Positions 59,422 to 64,000 of a stretch of 64,000 nucleotides of DNA are shown here, in pieces. The notes under the pieces are model-generated. The model searched no databases, had not been told where the DNA came from, and saw only the letters and a list, made by a program, of their open reading frames with translations. The stretch is from Patulibacter sp. SYSU D01012 (GTDB taxonomy: Bacteria > Actinomycetota > Thermoleophilia > Solirubrobacterales > Solirubrobacteraceae): the NCBI RefSeq assembly GCF_017916475.1, contig NZ_JAFMTB010000003.1, positions 222,009 to 286,008 on the forward strand, read 5' to 3'. Position numbers and translations under genes: made by a program. Positions within the stretch are counted from its first letter, which is position 1; the number at the start of each line of letters is the position of its first letter.

Positions 59422-60354
59422 ATGCCGTCCCCAGCGCCGTCCCGCTCACTGCCCGCCGCGGCGCACGTCCGCGACGTCGGGCCGCGGGACGGCCTGCAGG
59501 TCGAGAAGCCGTTGCCGGTCGCGGCGCGGGTCCGGCTGATCCGCGCGCTCGTCGCCGCCGGGGTGCGCGAGATCGAGGTCGGCGCGTTCGTCTCGCCCCG
59601 GGCGGTGCCCGCGATGGCCGGCGCGGCCGAGCTGCTGGACGAGCTGGGCCCGATCGACGGCGTCGTCCGCACGGCGCTCGTGCCCAACCTGCGCGGCGCG
59701 GTCGACGCGGTCGCGGCGGGGGCCGACGCGCTGTCCGCCACGCTCTCCGCGTCGGAGGAGTACGGCCGCCGCAACGTCCGGATGGGCGTGGACGCCGCGC
59801 TGCGCGAGCTCGAGGCGATCGCCGAGACGGCGCGCGCGGCCGGGCTGCCGGTCGACGCCGTGGTCTCGTGCGCGTTCGGCTCGCCGTACGAGGGCGAGAT
59901 CGCGCCGGACGAGGTCGCCCGCGTCGTGGCGGCCGCGCGCGCGGCCGGGGCCGACGTCGTGACCCTGGCCGACACGACCGGGATGGCCACGCCGCGCGGG
60001 ATCGACGACGTGCTCGACGCGGTCGGCACCGACGTCGGCCTGCACCTGCACGAGACGCGCGGCACCGCGCTGCTCTGCGCCTACGCGGGCCTGCAGCGCG
60101 GGGTGACGCGCTTCGACACGTCGCTCGGCGGGCTCGGCGGATCGCCGTTCGCGGAGGGCGCCGCGGGCAACCTGGCCACGGAGGACCTGGTGTCCGTGCT
60201 CGACGACCTGGGGGTGGAGAGCGGGATCTCGCTGCCGGGGCTGCTCGTCGGGAGCGGGCTGCTGCGCGAGACGGTGGGCCACGTCCTGCCGAGCGCCGTC
60301 GCGCAGGCCGGCCCGCGGCTGCCGGCCGCCACCGACGTGGGGCTGGTCCGGTGA
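59422..60354 (+). CDS. mvaB: Hydroxymethylglutaryl-CoA lyase
   Basis: 310 residues. RDVGPRDGLQVEK holds the catalytic metal/substrate residues (Arg and Asp of the PRDGLQ motif). The end of the barrel has LHLHETRGTALLCAYAGL with the metal histidines and the loop SLGGLGGSPFAEGAAGN. The family catalytic cysteine motif GGCP-(F/Y) is here GGSPF, so the loop cysteine is serine, unusual for true HMG-CoA lyase and seen in some bacterial relatives. The expected reaction is HMG-CoA to acetoacetate plus acetyl-CoA, the last step of leucine breakdown. The stop overlaps the next start (GTGA), coupling it to acetoacetate-CoA ligase. Confidence 0.85.
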   Translation: MPSPAPSRSLPAAAHVRDVGPRDGLQVEKPLPVAARVRLIRALVAAGVREIEVGAFVSPRAVPAMAGAAELLDELGPIDGVVRTALVPNLRGAVDAVAAGADALSATLSASEEYGRRNVRMGVDAALRELEAIAETARAAGLPVDAVVSCAFGSPYEGEIAPDEVARVVAAARAAGADVVTLADTTGMATPRGIDDVLDAVGTDVGLHLHETRGTALLCAYAGLQRGVTRFDTSLGGLGGSPFAEGAAGNLATEDLVSVLDDLGVESGISLPGLLVGSGLLRETVGHVLPSAVAQAGPRLPAATDVGLVR

Positions 60355-62366
60355 GCGCCGCGCCGCGCGTGCACGCGCCCGACCCCGAGCGCGCCCGCCA
60401 CGCCAGCATCGAGCGCTTCCGCGCGCACGCCGCCGCGCGCCACGGCGTCGCGCTGCCGGACTACGCCGCGCTGCACGCGTGGTCGGTCGACGCGCTCGAG
60501 GACTTCTGGGCGACGGTCGCCGACTTCTGCGGCGTGCGCTGGCACGCGGCGCCGGAGCGGCCGCTCGCCACGCCGCCGGAGCAGGTCGAGCGGGCGCGCT
60601 GGTTCCCCGGCGGCACGCTCAACCTGGCCGAGCACGTGCTCGAGGGCCGCGACCCCGACGCCGTCGCGCTGCGGCACGCGTCCGAGCTGCGGCCCCTCGA
60701 CGCGTGGACCTGGGGCCGGCTGCGGTCCGAGGCGGCGCGCATCGCCGCGGGCCTGCGCGCGGACGGCGTCGGGCCCGGCGACCGCGTCGTCGCGTACCTG
60801 CCCAACGTGCCCGAGGCGATGGCCGGGGTGCTCGCGTGCGCGGCGGTCGGCGCCGTGTGGTCGTCCTGCTCGCCCGACTTCGGTCCGCGCGCGGTGCTCG
60901 ACCGCTTCGGCCAGATCGCGCCGACCGTGCTGCTGACCGTCGACGGCTACCGCTACGGCGGCAAGGACTTCGACCGCACGGACGCTGTGCGCGCGCTGCA
61001 GGACGCGCTGCCGTCGCTGCGCCGCACGGTGCTCCTGCCGTACCTGGACGCCGGCGCCGATCCCGGGGCCCTGCGGGACGGCGTCGCGTGGGCGGACTAC
61101 GGCGACCCGGACGCGGCGCCCGCCTACGCGGCCGTCCCGTTCGACCACCCGCTGTGGATCCTCTACTCGTCCGGCACGACCGGGCTGCCGAAGGCGATCG
61201 TCCAGGGCCAGGGCGGCATCCTGCTCGAGCACCTCAAGCTCATGACGCTGCACCTGGACGCGCGCGAGGGCGACCGCGTCTTCTGGTTCACCACGACCGG
61301 CTGGATGATGTGGAACTTCCTCGTCGGGGTGCTGCTGACCCCGGCGCAGGTGGTGCTGTGGGACGGCTCGCCGACCCCGCCCGGCCCGGACGGGCACCCC
61401 GACGCCGCGGCGCTCTGGGGCCTGGCCGCCGACGCCGGCGTGACGACGTTCGGCACGAGCGCCGCGTACCTGCAGGCGTGCGTGAAGGCCGGCGTGCGCC
61501 CCCGCGAGGGCCGCGACCTGTCCGCCCTGCGCGCCGTCGGCTCCACCGGCTCGCCGCTGTCGCCGGAGGGCTTCCGCTGGGTGTACGACGAGCTGGGCGA
61601 CGACACGTGGCTCTTCTCCACGTCCGGCGGCACCGACGTGTGCTCCGCGTTCGTCGGCGGCGTGCCCACGCTGCCCGTGGTCGAGGGACGCCTGCAGGCG
61701 CCCGCGCTCGGCGCGGCGCTCGAGGCGTGGGACGAGGACGGCCGCGAGGTGCCGACCGGCGAGGTCGGCGAGCTCGTCCTGACGCGCCCGATGCCGTCGA
61801 TGCCGCTGCGGCTGTGGGGCGACGAGGACGGCACGCGCCTGCACGAGGCGTACTTCGACGTCTACCCCGGGATCTGGCGGCACGGCGACTGGGTCGCGCG
61901 CACGCCCGAGGGCGGCGCGGTGCTGCACGGCCGCTCCGACGCGACGATCAACCGCGGCGGCGTGCGGATGGGCACGAGCGAGATCTACGCCGGCGTGCTG
62001 GCGCTCGACGAGATCCTCGACGCGCTCGTCGTCGACCTGCCCCACCCCGACGGGGCGGCGGCCGGCTCGACCATCGAGCTGTTCGTCGTGCTGCGCGACG
62101 GCACGACCCTGGACGACGAGCTGCGGCGACGGATCGCGCGCGCGGTGCGCGAGACGTGCTCGCCGCGGCACGTGCCCGACACCGTGCACGCGGTCGCCGC
62201 GATCCCCCGGACGCTCTCGGGCAAGGTGCTCGAGGTGCCGGTCAAGCGGATCCTCACCGGCGCGCCGGTCGAGCGGGTCGCCAACCCGGACACCCTCCAG
62301 GACGCGTCCGCCCTCGAGCCCTTCGTCGCCTACGCGCGCGAGCGCCTCGGCACGGCGGCCGGGTAG
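60351..62366 (+). CDS. Acetoacetate-CoA ligase (acetoacetyl-CoA synthetase)
   Basis: 671 residues. The N-terminal region (LHAWSVDALEDFWATVADFC) and RWFPGGTLNLAEHVL are diagnostic for acetoacetyl-CoA synthetase. The P-loop is ILYSSGTTGLPKAIVQGQGG, followed by FWFTTTGWMMWNFLVGVLL and FSTSGGTDVCSAFVGG. GRSDATINRGGVRMGTSEIY and PRTLSGKVLEVPVKRIL hold the hinge and catalytic lysine. It turns acetoacetate into acetoacetyl-CoA with ATP. The coupling to HMG-CoA lyase (GTGA) means acetoacetate released by the lyase is directly re-activated, for two acetyl-CoA units or for PHB/mevalonate precursors. Confidence 0.94.
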   Translation: MSAAPRVHAPDPERARHASIERFRAHAAARHGVALPDYAALHAWSVDALEDFWATVADFCGVRWHAAPERPLATPPEQVERARWFPGGTLNLAEHVLEGRDPDAVALRHASELRPLDAWTWGRLRSEAARIAAGLRADGVGPGDRVVAYLPNVPEAMAGVLACAAVGAVWSSCSPDFGPRAVLDRFGQIAPTVLLTVDGYRYGGKDFDRTDAVRALQDALPSLRRTVLLPYLDAGADPGALRDGVAWADYGDPDAAPAYAAVPFDHPLWILYSSGTTGLPKAIVQGQGGILLEHLKLMTLHLDAREGDRVFWFTTTGWMMWNFLVGVLLTPAQVVLWDGSPTPPGPDGHPDAAALWGLAADAGVTTFGTSAAYLQACVKAGVRPREGRDLSALRAVGSTGSPLSPEGFRWVYDELGDDTWLFSTSGGTDVCSAFVGGVPTLPVVEGRLQAPALGAALEAWDEDGREVPTGEVGELVLTRPMPSMPLRLWGDEDGTRLHEAYFDVYPGIWRHGDWVARTPEGGAVLHGRSDATINRGGVRMGTSEIYAGVLALDEILDALVVDLPHPDGAAAGSTIELFVVLRDGTTLDDELRRRIARAVRETCSPRHVPDTVHAVAAIPRTLSGKVLEVPVKRILTGAPVERVANPDTLQDASALEPFVAYARERLGTAAG

Positions 62367-62375
62367 GCCCGGACG

Positions 62376-62756
62376 ATGGACCTGCTCGTCCGCGCGGGCC
62401 TGTGCCTGCTCGCCACCGGAGCGCTGCTCGGCTGGGTCGTGATGCTCCGCGTCGCCTTCCCCGACCTGCTGCGGCGCGCCGGGGTGCGCAGCCCGCGCCG
62501 CCTGCTGCAGCTGCACATCGACCTGATCATGATGGGGCTGATCCTGATCGCGGTCGGGCTGGCGCTGCCCGGGCTGCCGGACTGGAACCGGGCCGCGCTG
62601 CTCTTCGGCGCGGTCGTCAACCCGCTGCTGTTCCTGCCGCTCGCGTTCCGCGAGCGGTGGTCGTCCGCGCTGCCGTACCGCGCGATCACCGTCGTGTCGT
62701 TCGCGGCGATGAGCGCCGGCACGGTCGGCGCCGCGGTGCAGGGGCTGACGGCCTGA
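62376..62756 (+). CDS. Small four-helix membrane protein, unknown
   Basis: 126 residues. Hydrophobic stretches at about 5-27 (RAGLCLLATGALLGWVVML), 45-66 (LHIDLIMMGLILIAVGLALP), 72-90 and 103-124. It lacks a known signature; the pattern HIDLIMMG with an in-membrane His/Asp is reminiscent of small actinobacterial membrane proteins annotated as hypothetical. It follows the acetoacetate-CoA ligase by 9 bp and may belong to that operon. Third codon positions are almost all G or C. Confidence 0.65.
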   Translation: MDLLVRAGLCLLATGALLGWVVMLRVAFPDLLRRAGVRSPRRLLQLHIDLIMMGLILIAVGLALPGLPDWNRAALLFGAVVNPLLFLPLAFRERWSSALPYRAITVVSFAAMSAGTVGAAVQGLTA

Positions 62757-62777
62757 GGCGCCGGCCGCCCCGGCGCC
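62757..62777. terminator. Hairpin between convergent genes
   Basis: GGCGCCGG (62757-62764) pairs with CCGGCGCC (62770-62777), 5-nt loop, right after the membrane-protein stop and before the end of the MFS gene at 62807. Confidence 0.55.
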
Positions 62778-62806
62778 GCGGCCCGGGCGGCCCCGGGGCG
62801 CGCCGG

Positions 62807-64000
62807 CTAGACCGTCGGGCCCGCGGCGGCCGCGTCGGCGGCCGCGCCCGTCGCGGGCTCCGCCGCGGCGTCCGTCGGCGCGGCGGCGACGGGGGCGAGG
62901 AGGACGACGAGCGCGGCGAGCGCGGCCGGCAGCAGCATCGCCGTCGGCAGGCCGACCACCTCGGCCAGGCCGCCCAGGACGGCGGGGCCCAGCAGGCCGC
63001 CGGCGTAGCCCAGGCCGACGACGAGCGACAGGCCCTGCGTCGCCGTCGGGCCGGGGCGCCCGTCGCGGGCGGGGCGCGGGGTGCCGGCCGCCCGGAAGAC
63101 GATCGGCACCGCGTTGGCGAGCGCGAGCCCCGTCAGCACCCACGCGGCGATGGCGGCCCACGGGTCGTCGACGAGCGCGACGACGAGCCAGCCGACGGCC
63201 GCGACGGCGCCGCTGGCCGTCAGCGTCGCGCGGTCGCCGTAGCGCGCGACGGTGCGGTCGCCCGTCAGGCGTCCGACGGTCATCGCGGCGGAGAAGGCGA
63301 AGACGCCGAGCGCCGCCACCCCCGGCGACGCGTCGCGGTGGTCGCGCAGCAGCACGCCGCTCCAGTCGGTCACCGAGTTCTCGGCGACGAACGAGCCGAG
63401 CGCCGCGACGGCGCAGGCGAGCAGCCAGGGGGTGCGCAGCGGGGCCAGCCGGGCGGCCAGCGACGGCCGGGGCTCGTGCGCCTGACGCGCCGGCTGGCGG
63501 TCGGTCTCCGGGGGCAGCAGGCGGCGGTACGCCAGCCCGCCCAGCAGGACGAACGGGGCGAGGGCCGCCAGGTGCACGTTCGCGCCCACGTCGGCGCTCG
63601 TGGCGAGGGCCCCCAGACCGGAGCCGAGCAGCGCGCCGGCCGAGAACGCGGCGTGCAGGCCCGACAGGATCGGCCGACGGGCGGCGCCCTCGACCGTCAC
63701 GCCGTGCGCGTTCATCGCGACGTCGTGGCCGCCGATCACGCAGCCGAAGGCGAAGGTGCCGGCGGCGAGCGCGACCGGCGAATCGAGCTGGCCCACCACG
63801 GCGAGCGCCACCGCGAGCGGCGGCAGCAGCAGGCGCATCGTCCACGCGCTGCCGTGGCGCGCGGTCAGCCCGCCCGCGACCGGCATCGCGACGATCGCCC
63901 CCGCGCCGAGCGCCGCGAGCACGAGCCCCAGGCCGCCGTCCCCGAGCCCGGCGGCGTCGCGCAGGTCGGGGATCCGGACGAACAGGGTGCCGGCCGCCAG
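62807..64000 (-). CDS. MFS transporter (YbjJ/FucP-like), 5' end beyond window
   Basis: The frame is open to the window edge: 397 codons of coding sequence visible. The upstream residues read AGTLFVRIPDLRDAAGLGD, typical of the first helices of the YbjJ/FucP-like group, continuing VLAALGAGAIVAMPVAGGLT and ARHGS. So the apparent GTG at 63922 is internal. FGCVIGGHDVAMNAHGVTVE and SGLHAAFSAGALLGSGLGAL are further family marks. The tail (about 25 residues) is alanine-rich. The usual role is export or uptake of sugars or unknown compounds. Nothing more can be said without the 5' end. Confidence 0.88.
   Translation of the reverse strand: MAAGTLFVRIPDLRDAAGLGDGGLGLVLAALGAGAIVAMPVAGGLTARHGSAWTMRLLLPPLAVALAVVGQLDSPVALAAGTFAFGCVIGGHDVAMNAHGVTVEGAARRPILSGLHAAFSAGALLGSGLGALATSADVGANVHLAALAPFVLLGGLAYRRLLPPETDRQPARQAHEPRPSLAARLAPLRTPWLLACAVAALGSFVAENSVTDWSGVLLRDHRDASPGVAALGVFAFSAAMTVGRLTGDRTVARYGDRATLTASGAVAAVGWLVVALVDDPWAAIAAWVLTGLALANAVPIVFRAAGTPRPARDGRPGPTATQGLSLVVGLGYAGGLLGPAVLGGLAEVVGLPTAMLLPAALAALVVLLAPVAAAPTDAAAEPATGAAADAAAAGPTV

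Overview
The window is very GC-rich DNA with almost no A or T at third codon positions and frequent GTG starts. It looks like a chromosomal segment of a high-GC actinobacterium. The most telling clue is the small protein at 38596-39543, with an MGVLDDAIRDHLELKRRHG-like start, a proline-rich middle and an end reading EHDRLWFEQRPPRDFDF. I recall this type from Thermoleophilia/Solirubrobacterales (Conexibacter, Patulibacter, Solirubrobacter relatives). That placement is inference. No insertion sequence, prophage, rRNA or CRISPR array is visible. One tRNA gene, tRNA-Ala(CGC), lies at 36526-36598.

Layout. 1-7.3 kb: the 3' end of leuA, a MarR regulator, a DHFR-like reductase, a lipoprotein, an L-fucose/arabinose isomerase-like enzyme, and a divergent tetR/MFS efflux pair sharing two operator-like palindromes. 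7.4-13.4 kb: a translationally coupled pair of large secreted proteins (M14 zinc carboxypeptidase and beta-helix protein) behind a long structured leader. 13.4-17 kb: nrtR divergent from an SPFH protein and a PpnK-like NAD kinase homologue, a probable NAD-homeostasis module, followed by an XRE regulator and an SDR. 17.9-34.3 kb: a surface-glycan locus with at least six glycosyltransferases, a GT2-methyltransferase fusion with a shrunken methyltransferase copy behind it, an O-antigen/teichoic-type ABC exporter, RfbH (E1) dehydratase, an acetolactate-synthase-like ThDP enzyme and a GNAT-aldo/keto reductase fusion. The sugar genes suggest a 3,6-dideoxyhexose, possibly carrying a two-carbon branch as in yersiniose.

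34.4-42.1 kb is mostly housekeeping: thioesterase, MFS, tRNA-Ala, GGDEF diguanylate cyclase, proline-rich protein, patatin and an LLM oxidoreductase. 42.1-44.6 kb is odd: a class I HMG-CoA reductase gene between two non-coding islands built of tandem repeats (21 bp and 43 bp upstream, 69 bp and very GC-rich downstream). 44.6-54.7 kb holds an FMN-dependent hydroxy-acid dehydrogenase, a deaminase, PEP carboxylase, an F420-type nitroreductase, a tetR-MFS operon, a saccharopine-dehydrogenase-like reductase and a GAF-LuxR regulator. 54.9-56 kb holds a lower-GC3 Phd/ParE-type toxin-antitoxin pair joined to a beheaded response regulator. 56-64 kb holds an acyl-CoA ligase, a secreted RTX-like protein, HMG-CoA lyase coupled to acetoacetate-CoA ligase, a small membrane protein and a partial MFS gene.

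Two window-wide patterns stand out. At least 17 genes on both strands have a TANNNT-like hexamer ending 6-9 nt before the start codon, the arrangement expected for leaderless transcripts. Convergent gene pairs are often separated by perfect GC-rich hairpins acting as terminators.
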